A stretch of 64,000 nucleotides of DNA from Euryarchaeota archaeon UBA86 (lineage in GTDB: Archaea; Thermoplasmatota; Poseidoniia; Poseidoniales; Thalassarchaeaceae): NCBI GenBank assembly GCA_002503055.1, contig DAQX01000008.1:65604-129603 (forward strand), in the 5' to 3' direction. The notes under the pieces are model-generated. The model searched no databases and was not told where the DNA came from. It saw only the letters and a program-made list of their open reading frames with translations. Of this stretch, positions 52,376 through 60,938 are shown piece by piece (the first letter of the stretch is position 1; each line of letters begins with the position of its first letter). The translations under genes and the position numbers were made by a program.

Positions 52376-54561
52376 ATCTCGCGGGCAATCATCGAAATCA
52401 GTTGATTGGCTGCTGAGCTACACTCGGCCATCCTGAATCTGCTCACAGCCTCGTTCCAATGAGAGAGGCGGTAATTTGGCTCCAACACGCCTCTCCAGTA
52501 CCATCTCTGAGCGTTCAGCCTGCGCTGCATAGGTGAGTCATCACGCAGTCTGAAGCCAACTATTGATGAGTGTGCTTCTACTAGCCAGTCGGGATGTTTG
52601 TCCATGGACTCAAGAGTGGCATGAATCAGTCTTATTCTGTAAATTCCCTCTGACGACTCGATCGCCTTACGGATAGCATTCATTGCCTCTAGAGGAATGT
52701 TTCCTTCAGTCAGAGAAGAGAGGCTTGACCTGAGGTCCAGCAGAGATACTGCACTGGGATCTTCTCCTATACTGATTTCAATCGAGGTACGAGCCCGTGC
52801 GGCCTCCGAAAGGTTGCCTGAATCTAGTGCGATACTATGCCTGACTAGCTCTATTGACAGGTTCCCTGCCGCCCTATATGGTTCGGCTAGACCGGAGAGG
52901 TCGATTGAGTCTGCTAAGGAGATAAGTTGAGTTGCCAACGATTGTTGAATCCTACCTGGTAGTCGGTCGTCATGGAGTCTGACGAGTGCAGATATTGTGG
53001 TCTTTGCGCGCTCTTCGGGTTGCATCTCGGACAATGCACTCGATTCGAGTTCCATTGCAGCCTCCGAATCGCCTCTCATCCTAGCTACTCTTGCTAGACG
53101 CATCTTACTTGATGGTCCTGGGCTTAACTCGGAGATGTGATTCTCTGCGATTGAAACCTCTCCTCTATCAAGAGCCAGGTCTGCAGCAGCTTCTCTGAGT
53201 GGCTCGGAGTCACTAATTTCGACTGCCTGTTCTAGAACCACAGCGGCAGCCGCACTATCCTCATCGGCGATACTGCCGATGTTCTCACTAATCCAATCTG
53301 TATCCATCTCTCCTGCATTCATCATGTGGTGACTCTGGATTCTGCGAGCCCTTGCTCCGTCTCTGGTTGACCATAGACTCGCGGCCTTGGAGTGCATAGA
53401 CTTGGCTTGATCAGAAGACCATGTTCCTCGCCTGACATTTCTGATTAGGTGATGAGGTTCAGCAATTGTTCCCATCCACCTGAGAATTGCGGCCTCATCA
53501 AGTTCCAAGGTTCCAGACTCGTCAAACAATTCCTCAATCGCAAGAGGAGTTGGAGATATACAAAGTTCGTCGAGTGTGGTCATTCCATCCTCACTCAGCC
53601 TGCGCATCACTGTTGACTCGACGAAGTCCTGTACCGCTTCAACTCTCTCTGGAAGTGTCTCCCCGGGAGACCATAGGTGTAGTGCAAGTGGGTGACCTGC
53701 TAACTTCTCCGCCACGCTCACGGCCTCCTTCTCGTCCAAATCACTAGGTAGAATCTCAATTGCATGTTTGGACTCCAGTCCATCTAATACAACCTCTGAG
53801 AGTGTTTGAAGTGGCCCGAATGGACTAGGTGATCTGACTACAACGAGAATGGGCGAATCGCTAGACGCGGCCTGATTAATCAAATCAGCAACTCCATCAG
53901 AGTGGCGATGGTGCAACTCTTGAGCTTCATCGATTACGAGTAGTGTTCTCTGTCCTGCCGCTGAAGAAATAATAGTCGAGGAGTCGCTCAGATTCTCGCC
54001 TAACCACATCTCTCCTATTGTAGAAGTGTCTGAGTCGATTGAACAAGAGGCCCATCGGACTGCCCAGCCGCTGTTTACGACTATCTCGGCGATATCTCTC
54101 GCCAGACTGGACTTGCCCACCCCTGGAAGTCCGCTGAGAAGAACGCTAGTTCCCCCAGTAAGCATATCGACTAAATTTTCTGATATCTCAACCCTACCGT
54201 GAAGAGTTGACTTATCTGGCAGTGGCCCGTAACTTCTACCTCTTCTAGTGGCAGATTCCGGTTCGTTCTCTGAGAGAACCTGTCTACCAGCATCAGTGAT
54301 ATGGACTACAGTTCTACGACGAGAACCTCCTCCGATTACATGTGCTTTTCGAGTAGTAATCAGGCCATCCTCTTCCATCGATGTAAGTGGGATGTGAAGA
54401 GCCGATCTAACCACTCCTAGAGATTCGGCGAGACCGGGGAGTGAGAGTTCACGGGGCACATCCCAAGTCTGTTTCATCTCATCTCCAAACTGGGCGAGTC
54501 GGGCGAGGATACGACGCTGGGCCTCGGGAATCACAGTATGCGAGCAAAGGCACGGGTTCAT
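52372..54561 (-). CDS. winged-helix STAND-type NTPase regulator
   Basis: 729 residues. Residues about 10-95 are a winged helix (EAQRRILARLAQFG, LGVVRSALHIPLTSMEEDGLIT with a basic wing GGGSRRRTVVHITDAG). Residues about 130-350 hold a P-loop NTPase: Walker A LSGLPGVGKSSLARD near 148, Walker B TLLVIDEAQELHH near 210, sensor-like LVVVRSPSPFG. A helical C-terminal half (about 400-729) looks like TPR/solenoid repeats. The layout resembles MalT/STAND signal switches, in which ligand binding to the solenoid allows NTP-driven assembly. DNA binding is inferred from the winged helix. Its ATG overlaps by two bases the first ATG of the divergent uvrC frame. Confidence 0.82.
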   Translation of the reverse strand: MNPCLCSHTVIPEAQRRILARLAQFGDEMKQTWDVPRELSLPGLAESLGVVRSALHIPLTSMEEDGLITTRKAHVIGGGSRRRTVVHITDAGRQVLSENEPESATRRGRSYGPLPDKSTLHGRVEISENLVDMLTGGTSVLLSGLPGVGKSSLARDIAEIVVNSGWAVRWASCSIDSDTSTIGEMWLGENLSDSSTIISSAAGQRTLLVIDEAQELHHRHSDGVADLINQAASSDSPILVVVRSPSPFGPLQTLSEVVLDGLESKHAIEILPSDLDEKEAVSVAEKLAGHPLALHLWSPGETLPERVEAVQDFVESTVMRRLSEDGMTTLDELCISPTPLAIEELFDESGTLELDEAAILRWMGTIAEPHHLIRNVRRGTWSSDQAKSMHSKAASLWSTRDGARARRIQSHHMMNAGEMDTDWISENIGSIADEDSAAAAVVLEQAVEISDSEPLREAAADLALDRGEVSIAENHISELSPGPSSKMRLARVARMRGDSEAAMELESSALSEMQPEERAKTTISALVRLHDDRLPGRIQQSLATQLISLADSIDLSGLAEPYRAAGNLSIELVRHSIALDSGNLSEAARARTSIEISIGEDPSAVSLLDLRSSLSSLTEGNIPLEAMNAIRKAIESSEGIYRIRLIHATLESMDKHPDWLVEAHSSIVGFRLRDDSPMQRRLNAQRWYWRGVLEPNYRLSHWNEAVSRFRMAECSSAANQLISMIAREI

Positions 54562-54589
54562 GGGCGTTCACCTGCGGCGCATCAAGTAC

Positions 54590-56290
54590 ATGGCTCTCAA
54601 ACAGGATAGTCTTGAGATGCCTCGTAAGCCCGGAGTCTATCTGTTCCGGCGCTCGGATGACAGGGTAATGTATGTCGGTAAGGCGACTAATCTACGCTCT
54701 CGCGTCCGGTCCTATTTCGCTGCCAACCCTGATCGTGATATGATTCCCCTTCTAATCAGGGATTCAGATCGTATCGACTTCATTGTAACCAAGAGTCCTA
54801 ACGATGCGCTCATCCTTGAGCGGCAACTCATCAGAGAGCACAGGCCGCACTACAATTCGATGTTGAAGGACGATAAATCGTATCCTTTCATCGCCTTGAG
54901 TTCAGATGAGTATCCGAGAATCATCTACACCAGAAACCCCCCTAAGGATGCAAAGCTATGGGGTCCCTTTTCAGATGCCAAAGCTGCAAAAGAGGTCATC
55001 AAGTTAATCAGGCGTTTTTTTGGAATCCGGGATGTTCGTGATAATCTTCCCTTCGGTTATTTCGAATCATCAGACACAGATGACTATCCGGAACGTGTCA
55101 AGGCTGTTGAGAGTATTCTCGATGGGGATGCTTTATTGTTGATTGAGAATCTCCAACGAGAAATGGATGAATACAGTAAGAGTCTGCAATATGAAGCGGC
55201 AGCTAGGAGTCGTGATCTTATTGCAGCAGTACAGCAAACACTCGCGCAGCAGGTCATTCACTCAAGATTCTACCAGGAATGTGATGCGGTAGGATTTGCC
55301 AATCGGGGTGATCTGGGGGCCATCGTTCTTTTATCTGCACAGGAGGGTATGATTGTTGGTCAAACGCAATATCCACTAATACATCGTGGAGATATTACAG
55401 AATCCGTGTGTCGCGTCCTCTCTGAGCACTATTCCCAGCGTAAACCACCCAAGACAATCCTTGTTCCATCCCCAATTGGAGAATGGATGGAGGAGTGGTT
55501 AACTGAACGCAGAGGATCTAAGGTCGAGGTGAGGAATCCACAAAGAGGTGAATTGACCAAATTACGTCGAATGGCAGATGCCAATGCTGAGGCTCAATTA
55601 ATGCGTAATCAACTCAGACAGAGTGGTAATTTGGAACAGAGGGCTGCAATCGATGGAGCGAGATTGCTAGATATGGAAAAATTGGACAATATTGTCTGCT
55701 TCGATATGGCTCAGTTGCAAGGAGAGGAGCGTGTGGGTGCAAGTATCAGCCTTCGTAATGGTCGTCCAGACAAAAAGGAGTACCGGACCTATGTGGTGAA
55801 AGATATGTCCATGGATGATGTTCGAATGATGGCTCATGTCATTGAAAGATGGCTCAAGAGACAAGAAAAATGGCCTGACCTTTTGCTCATCGATGGTGGA
55901 GTCGTTCATCTAAATGAAATTCACAACCTATTGATCAATCATGGTTTGATTGATTGTCTTCCTTTAGCATCCCTTTCAAAGCGTGAAGAGACAATTCACA
56001 GAATCGACAGAGATGATATCATTCTAGATCGTCGTGGGCGTGTCCTTGTCTTCGCGCGAGATGAAGCTCATAGATTCGTCAATTCATTCCATCGTAAGAG
56101 AAGAGGTAGGGGTGCATTGAGTGACCCCCTCGAAGAGATAGAAGGAATTGGAGCGAAGAAGATTCAGGCTCTGTTAAGACACTTCGGAGGTAGACGAGGT
56201 ATCGAGCATGCAAGCATCAGAGAATTGCGTGAAGTCCCGGGTATTGGCAAGTCGATGGCGGAGCGTATACACCAGCATTTGAATGGCTAA
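54590..56290 (+). CDS. uvrC: excinuclease ABC subunit C
   Basis: Makes both incisions in nucleotide excision repair with UvrA and UvrB. 566 residues from the ATG at 54590. GIY-YIG domain: MPRKPGVYLFRR and VMYVGKATNLRSRVRSYF. UVR segment: LQYEAAARSRDLIAAV. The C-terminal RNase H-like nuclease has FDMAQLQGEERVGASI and LLLIDGGVVHLNEIHN, then FHRKRRGRG. A tandem HhH (EEIEGIGAKKIQALLRHFGG, VPGIGKSMAERIHQHL) ends it. An ATG at 54560 is also in frame but would overlap the divergent regulator's start; the family N-terminus fits 54590. UvrABC in archaea is bacterial in origin. Codon use (more CGT) looks different from its neighbours. Confidence 0.94.
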   Translation: MALKQDSLEMPRKPGVYLFRRSDDRVMYVGKATNLRSRVRSYFAANPDRDMIPLLIRDSDRIDFIVTKSPNDALILERQLIREHRPHYNSMLKDDKSYPFIALSSDEYPRIIYTRNPPKDAKLWGPFSDAKAAKEVIKLIRRFFGIRDVRDNLPFGYFESSDTDDYPERVKAVESILDGDALLLIENLQREMDEYSKSLQYEAAARSRDLIAAVQQTLAQQVIHSRFYQECDAVGFANRGDLGAIVLLSAQEGMIVGQTQYPLIHRGDITESVCRVLSEHYSQRKPPKTILVPSPIGEWMEEWLTERRGSKVEVRNPQRGELTKLRRMADANAEAQLMRNQLRQSGNLEQRAAIDGARLLDMEKLDNIVCFDMAQLQGEERVGASISLRNGRPDKKEYRTYVVKDMSMDDVRMMAHVIERWLKRQEKWPDLLLIDGGVVHLNEIHNLLINHGLIDCLPLASLSKREETIHRIDRDDIILDRRGRVLVFARDEAHRFVNSFHRKRRGRGALSDPLEEIEGIGAKKIQALLRHFGGRRGIEHASIRELREVPGIGKSMAERIHQHLNG

Positions 56291-56301
56291 TCTTCCCACC
56301 A

Positions 56302-56316
56302 TTTTTCTTCTTTTTC
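56302..56316 (+). terminator. T-tract terminator after uvrC
   Basis: TTTTTCTTCTTTTTC starts 12 bases after the uvrC stop. Archaeal RNA polymerase ends transcription at T-rich tracts without a hairpin, so this is a plausible uvrC terminator. It is the clearest such tract I noticed in the window. Confidence 0.6.
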
Positions 56317-56346
56317 AGATTATTCCCGGCGGAACCCCATGGAAGC

Positions 56347-59292
56347 CTATTCGAAGAATGATTCGTCAACAATTGTGGCTCCATCATCGAGTTTACCGAA
56401 CTCCGACTCCATGGCTCGTTCGGTGATTTCCTGTTCCTCGACGCTGGCCTCCTCTGCTTTCTTCTGTTTATGTTCTATCTTCCGCCTCCTACGTCTACTT
56501 ATTAGCATCCCAATTGCGAAAATCAACATGAAAATGTAAGGTGCTAATTCGCCAATAACAAACATCCAACTCACTTCAACTGAATATGATACAATGTCAT
56601 TGTTTTTGCTGCACTCGGACCAACTAGTAGCTTCAGGACAGATGGGGGTTCTGTACACCACTACCTGTCTGCCATCTTGCTCAATTAATTCGCCCAAACC
56701 TTCTCTACTTTCGAAACTGAGTACTCTAACCGAAGAAGGAAGATGGATCTCCATTCGAGCCGAAGAACGAATGGTCCCGAACATGGTGTGCTCCATCAGA
56801 GGAGTTACCTCAAGGAAGAATTCAACTCCGTCCAAGTGCACTCCTGATGAGTTAGCCACAGGGTATCCAAATGCAGAAAGAATCTGTCTTGAAATACTGA
56901 ATCCAATAGATGCAGGCTGCGCGGCGATAGAAATTTCTTCTCCACGCAACTTGGCACTAACTACTGTAGTCTCGACCTCAAATCCTAGACGCATTGGGAC
57001 ACTGTCTCCTGTCTCGGAGTCAGTGGGCATGGTCACCGTATCGAAAACGGCCACCAAAGGAGTGTCTTCGAATGCTCCTGTGATAACATAGGGGCCCATA
57101 CCGAAGTCCTGAACCGTCTCTATGCTACCAAATGACTCGATTATTTCACCAGATTTCATTGTCAACTCATATCCCAGTGACTGCAATCCCTGATTAGATA
57201 TCTCGAGCATTATAGGATTGTCAACGCCAAGGTCGAGGGGGGCTTCGAGATCTGAACCAGCAAGTAAGCCGCCGTCTATCCTGTCTCCAATCACAATCCC
57301 TCTCCTTAGCAGGTCTGACGGAACGGGACTGAGTTCGACACCTTTCTCGTCCAATTCTATGCCTAGACGGTATATTTCCAAAACGACCTCGGCTGAGAAC
57401 TCAACCTCTGCCGCGAATGAGGTCTCTCTGATGGAGAACTTCTCTATGTCCACCGTGATGTCGAATGAAACACAGGTCATCTGATTGGGGCCGCAGATAA
57501 GGTCTGGACTATTCTCCTCGCATGGGTCGGAATCGATGCAGATCGGGTTTCTCCAGTCAAAAATTCGAGTACCCTTGAACGCGAAATCCTGCTCCTCTTC
57601 TCCCAATGAAGATGCAGTGATTACTACTTTGGATGGGTCGTCGATAGTGGACTCTATCCACTCAGGAAGATGCAATGTGAGTGTCAACTCTGTATTCGGC
57701 ATGTTTTCGGGCAGTAGATCGTACAGCCAAGAGGTGTCGGCCTCCATCTCCACCTCTAGAACATTCATCAGCGAGGCTAAGTCCTCATCAGTGACCTTTG
57801 ACAGGTCAATAGTTGCGATGTCGCCACCGGTGTTCTCTAGGATACGTTCCACGACAGAAGCGACTCTCATCGGGGTCGATTGGGAACTGGTCTCAAGCAT
57901 GATTGGCCAATCTCCACTCATGGCACTCTCGCCCTCTGTGCAGTAGCGCACCTGCAGAGGTTCCTCGCAGGTCACACCAGGAGTGTGCTGAAATCCTAGG
58001 CCCCCGTTCTCATCTGAATCTGAGAACTGTGGTGAGTCAAACCAAATCTCGGCCCCGAAGGCCTCAGAGAAAGCAGATGACATCTCTGCAATTGGTATTC
58101 CCTGAAGTAATGCTGACAGGTCCTCATTTACTTCCTGATCTAGTAATCTAATTCCATCGGATGAAATCCAAGGAATCTCGATTGTACCATCATGTAGGTC
58201 AGCATTCCAATCACTCAATGTCTCAGAGTTGAGATGATGGATTGCAATCTGTAGATCAAACATGGAATTCTGAGGATCAGAGGCATCGATTTCGAGATTT
58301 ATCTTGAGTGAAGGGTCTTGTTCTCCGAATGTGTAAGTTGGAGTTGTAGTTGGTCTGTGAATGAGCTTGGATTGCAAGACAATCGAAGTAATTGCTGCCT
58401 CGGTTACTGCCTGAGTGTTGTCTACTGTCACAATCGAATAGTACTGAGGGTGCCCGTCGAGGGTTCTACTGAGAATCGTCCCCGGTTCCTCAACACTCTC
58501 AGCATTAGCATAGTCTGGTGGCATCACCGAGAGTTCCAACCAATGTCCCATGGGTGATGTAGCATTGAATTGTGAATTCAGTGAGGCCCCCATTGTTAGC
58601 ATGCCCTGCATCATTCGATTGATGTCTGAGGTCTCGGGCTTCAAACCGAAGGCTGCAGTATCGACCTGCATCTGTAGTATTGCTTGGAAGCAGATAGGAG
58701 GATGAAACGGATTGTTCTCATATCCGTTGACCTCGTCAATCGAGTCATAATCGGAGTCATAGATGCATTGAGTGTCGGGCTGCGACTTGTACTCCACCTC
58801 AGAGACCGTGGTAATAGTCGTGGTATTGACATTAGGGAAGTTAATGTCGATGAACTCCTCCATAATCTGTTCCACGCGCTCTAGCATAAGATCGGAAACA
58901 GAGTCTCCACTTCCTCTATCAAGGCCCTCATAATTTCTGATATAATCTGCAGGGATTCCATCCCAAGGAGCGCTGTCTCCCTCAAGATCAAGATCATTTA
59001 GATTCAAGTCGTCTCTGGACATCTCGTATACTGCCATATCAACCCTCATCTCGACCATTTCGGCATCGGCTACATCTATCTCCACAGAGCTTGCAATCCA
59101 CTCTGGGCCCGGTGTCAAATCGAGTGAAGAATCGTAATCGTCACAGACGCCATCGGAACTGTTCCAAGTCGAGCAGATATCATTCGTCACTTCGGGCTGA
59201 CCAGGGGGTGGTGCGGCTACGACGGTTTGCATCAACAAGAGTAGGGTCAATGCAACTGCCGCGCGGCGCATGCCGCGCGGATGGTCAGTCAT
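56347..59292 (-). CDS. large exported membrane-anchored protein, function unknown
   Basis: 981 residues. An N-terminal signal (AAVALTLLLLMQTVVA) is followed by a long extracytoplasmic part that is acidic and beta-rich, with scattered cysteine pairs (NDICSTWNSSDGVCDDYD, ICIDSDPCEENSP, ICPEATSWSEC) likely to form disulfides. One membrane helix at about 912-932 (LAPYIFMLIFAIGMLISRRR) is followed by a charged cytoplasmic tail with a coiled-coil stretch (EHKQKKAEEASVEEQEI). The RRRRRK stop-transfer signal fixes the tail inside. No known domain was recognised. ATG 59292 is used; ATG 59271 at the edge of the signal peptide is an alternative. Convergent with uvrC. Confidence 0.82.
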   Translation of the reverse strand: MTDHPRGMRRAAVALTLLLLMQTVVAAPPPGQPEVTNDICSTWNSSDGVCDDYDSSLDLTPGPEWIASSVEIDVADAEMVEMRVDMAVYEMSRDDLNLNDLDLEGDSAPWDGIPADYIRNYEGLDRGSGDSVSDLMLERVEQIMEEFIDINFPNVNTTTITTVSEVEYKSQPDTQCIYDSDYDSIDEVNGYENNPFHPPICFQAILQMQVDTAAFGLKPETSDINRMMQGMLTMGASLNSQFNATSPMGHWLELSVMPPDYANAESVEEPGTILSRTLDGHPQYYSIVTVDNTQAVTEAAITSIVLQSKLIHRPTTTPTYTFGEQDPSLKINLEIDASDPQNSMFDLQIAIHHLNSETLSDWNADLHDGTIEIPWISSDGIRLLDQEVNEDLSALLQGIPIAEMSSAFSEAFGAEIWFDSPQFSDSDENGGLGFQHTPGVTCEEPLQVRYCTEGESAMSGDWPIMLETSSQSTPMRVASVVERILENTGGDIATIDLSKVTDEDLASLMNVLEVEMEADTSWLYDLLPENMPNTELTLTLHLPEWIESTIDDPSKVVITASSLGEEEQDFAFKGTRIFDWRNPICIDSDPCEENSPDLICGPNQMTCVSFDITVDIEKFSIRETSFAAEVEFSAEVVLEIYRLGIELDEKGVELSPVPSDLLRRGIVIGDRIDGGLLAGSDLEAPLDLGVDNPIMLEISNQGLQSLGYELTMKSGEIIESFGSIETVQDFGMGPYVITGAFEDTPLVAVFDTVTMPTDSETGDSVPMRLGFEVETTVVSAKLRGEEISIAAQPASIGFSISRQILSAFGYPVANSSGVHLDGVEFFLEVTPLMEHTMFGTIRSSARMEIHLPSSVRVLSFESREGLGELIEQDGRQVVVYRTPICPEATSWSECSKNNDIVSYSVEVSWMFVIGELAPYIFMLIFAIGMLISRRRRRKIEHKQKKAEEASVEEQEITERAMESEFGKLDDGATIVDESFFE

Positions 59293-59333
59293 CCACCATA
59301 AGTCTGAATCCGGAATGCGTCGTCAGAGAGGCG

Positions 59334-60209
59334 ATGCACCGGCAGGACCCTCACGGCCGACTACGTGAAAGCATCGCCCAATTGATTCAACAAGAGAGTG
59401 CTGATACATCTCTCTTAGAGGTGATTCCAAAGCGTTGGGAGAAGTTTGCTGATGTCGCACTTTTTCAGCATGATTCGTTCTCAGAGAAAGGTTGGTCTTC
59501 CATCAATCAGGCTGATCTTTGGGCTGCGGTGGCAAACGCACTGAAAGTTGAGAGGATTGGGCGAGTTAGCGAGATTGTGGGTGAGAAGAGAGAGCCTACC
59601 GTAGAGCTGGTGCTCGGTGAGGATGATTGGGTCATCAGAAGAGAGAATGGAATAGACTACGGGTACAATCTCACCAAGTGTATGTTCTCAGCCGGGAATG
59701 TAAACGAGCGTCGTAGGATGGGAGAGGTTGCAAAACAAGACGAAGTTGTTCTCGATCTATATGCAGGAATAGGTTACTACACTCTCCCCATACTAGTGCA
59801 ATCACAGGTAAATCATGTCCACTGCTGCGAGTGGAATACCAATTCAGTCAAGGCTCTGGAGTCAAATCTGAAGATAAATGATGTTTCAGATAGATGTTCA
59901 GTTTATGTCGGCGATAATCGAATTACTGGGGATGGTTTGAAAGGTATTGCAGACAGAGTTATTCTAGGCCTTCTACCATCTTCACAGGGAGGTTATTCTG
60001 TGGCTATGCAATCACTAAGTGAGTCAGGAGGTATGTTGCATATTCATGGAGTTGCTCCTGCAAAGGACTACTCTGCTTGGGTTGGCGGAATATTGGATGA
60101 GTTGAGGTCAATCGATATGCATAGAATCGTCAATGAGACTGCACTGATTCGTGTCAAGAGTTACGCCCCTCACTGGGATCATGTAGTTCTAGATGTGTCA
60201 GTCGAGTGA
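59334..60209 (+). CDS. taw2: Taw2/TYW2-like tRNA wybutosine-synthesising enzyme
   Basis: 291 residues from the ATG at 59334. The frame is open upstream to 59091, but that part overlaps the divergent gene's signal region and is not protein-like. The Trm5/TYW2 family motif NLTKCMFSAGNVNERRRMG is present. The Rossmann fold is DEVVLDLYAGIGYYTLPI, with HCCEWNTNSVKALESN as the adenosyl-binding acidic strand. Where Trm5 methyltransferases carry an NPP motif, this protein has ADRVILGLLPSSQGGY, the TYW2 pattern. TYW2 transfers the aminocarboxypropyl group of SAM to the modified guanosine 37 of tRNA-Phe. Taw1/Taw3 are not in the window. It is followed by the JAMM gene 39 bases on. Confidence 0.87.
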   Translation: MHRQDPHGRLRESIAQLIQQESADTSLLEVIPKRWEKFADVALFQHDSFSEKGWSSINQADLWAAVANALKVERIGRVSEIVGEKREPTVELVLGEDDWVIRRENGIDYGYNLTKCMFSAGNVNERRRMGEVAKQDEVVLDLYAGIGYYTLPILVQSQVNHVHCCEWNTNSVKALESNLKINDVSDRCSVYVGDNRITGDGLKGIADRVILGLLPSSQGGYSVAMQSLSESGGMLHIHGVAPAKDYSAWVGGILDELRSIDMHRIVNETALIRVKSYAPHWDHVVLDVSVE

Positions 60210-60248
60210 TTCCGTCGAACTCAAGTCAAACGGCCTCGACCCGCGTAC

Positions 60249-60938
60249 ATGGCAGGCGACTGGTTGGCTGAAGCCGCAGCCGCCTACAATGCCGATTCTA
60301 TCCAATCGAAGGATGCTTATCCGGCTCATGTCCTAGTGCCAATAGATGCTCTCTCGACAATTCTAGAGTGGACATTTCAATCGCTTCCTGATGAGATACT
60401 TGTAGGGATGGATACAGATACATCTCTGCCACATCGTGCCGATGTCGAGGACGCCTTGCGAGGTTCTGACTTCGAGGATGGGCTGTTCTCTGGGCAGGGA
60501 TTTGTACTCGGAGATCCTCACTTGGTGAATCGAGGAGATTCATTCTCAGTACATCATGTCCCCGAGGAGTGGATGGATGGGCTCTTCGACACCTCTCGTG
60601 GGGTCCGAGGTGGTCGCTTCTCATTCTGGCTTCATACTCACCCCAATGCACCAGCAATTCCGAGCGGTGCTGATGCAGAGTCTGCTCAGTGGACCGAGGG
60701 TTGCGACATGATTCTGGGTGTGCGATACTCTCCTGAGGGGATGCTGCCTTGGCTTGAGGGAGTAGAAGGAGAGCGTAGAGAACTGGTACCTACTGAGGAT
60801 AATCGTCCAGTACTAGGGCGTGCTGTTACAGGGCATCTGATTCACGGCCTAGAGTTGATTGCGTTTCACCGTAGAGGTTTCGGAATCAATGTACTGCTAA
60901 CCGATTCTACTGGAGTACCGATAGGTTGGGATGAATAG
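60249..60938 (+). CDS. JAMM/MPN-motif metalloprotease-like protein
   Basis: 229 residues. The JAMM motif E...HxH(x7)S(x2)D is complete: Glu49 in SLPDEILVGM, then His129 and His131 in FWLHTHPNAPAIPSGADAES, with Ser139 and Asp142 at the right spacing. In JAMM enzymes these bind zinc and catalyse cleavage of isopeptide bonds at the C-terminus of ubiquitin-like proteins, or related chemistry in SAMP or cysteine/sulfur systems. Around this core the sequence is unlike classic Rpn11, with a longer middle (GFVLGDPHLVNRGDSF). No ubiquitin-like or E1 gene is in the window. It lies between taw2 and the convergent orn, whose stop abuts. Cytoplasmic. Motif certain, substrate unknown. Confidence 0.82.
   Translation: MAGDWLAEAAAAYNADSIQSKDAYPAHVLVPIDALSTILEWTFQSLPDEILVGMDTDTSLPHRADVEDALRGSDFEDGLFSGQGFVLGDPHLVNRGDSFSVHHVPEEWMDGLFDTSRGVRGGRFSFWLHTHPNAPAIPSGADAESAQWTEGCDMILGVRYSPEGMLPWLEGVEGERRELVPTEDNRPVLGRAVTGHLIHGLELIAFHRRGFGINVLLTDSTGVPIGWDE

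Noticed and set aside
59257..59281. Direct repeat of GCCGCGCGG near the start of the 981-residue protein gene
   Set aside because: It encodes Arg-rich signal-peptide residues; two short copies are explained by codon use.
59091..59333. Open frame extending taw2 upstream by 81 codons
   Set aside because: The extension overlaps the start of the divergent surface protein gene and is not like Taw2; the family N-terminus fits the ATG at 59334.
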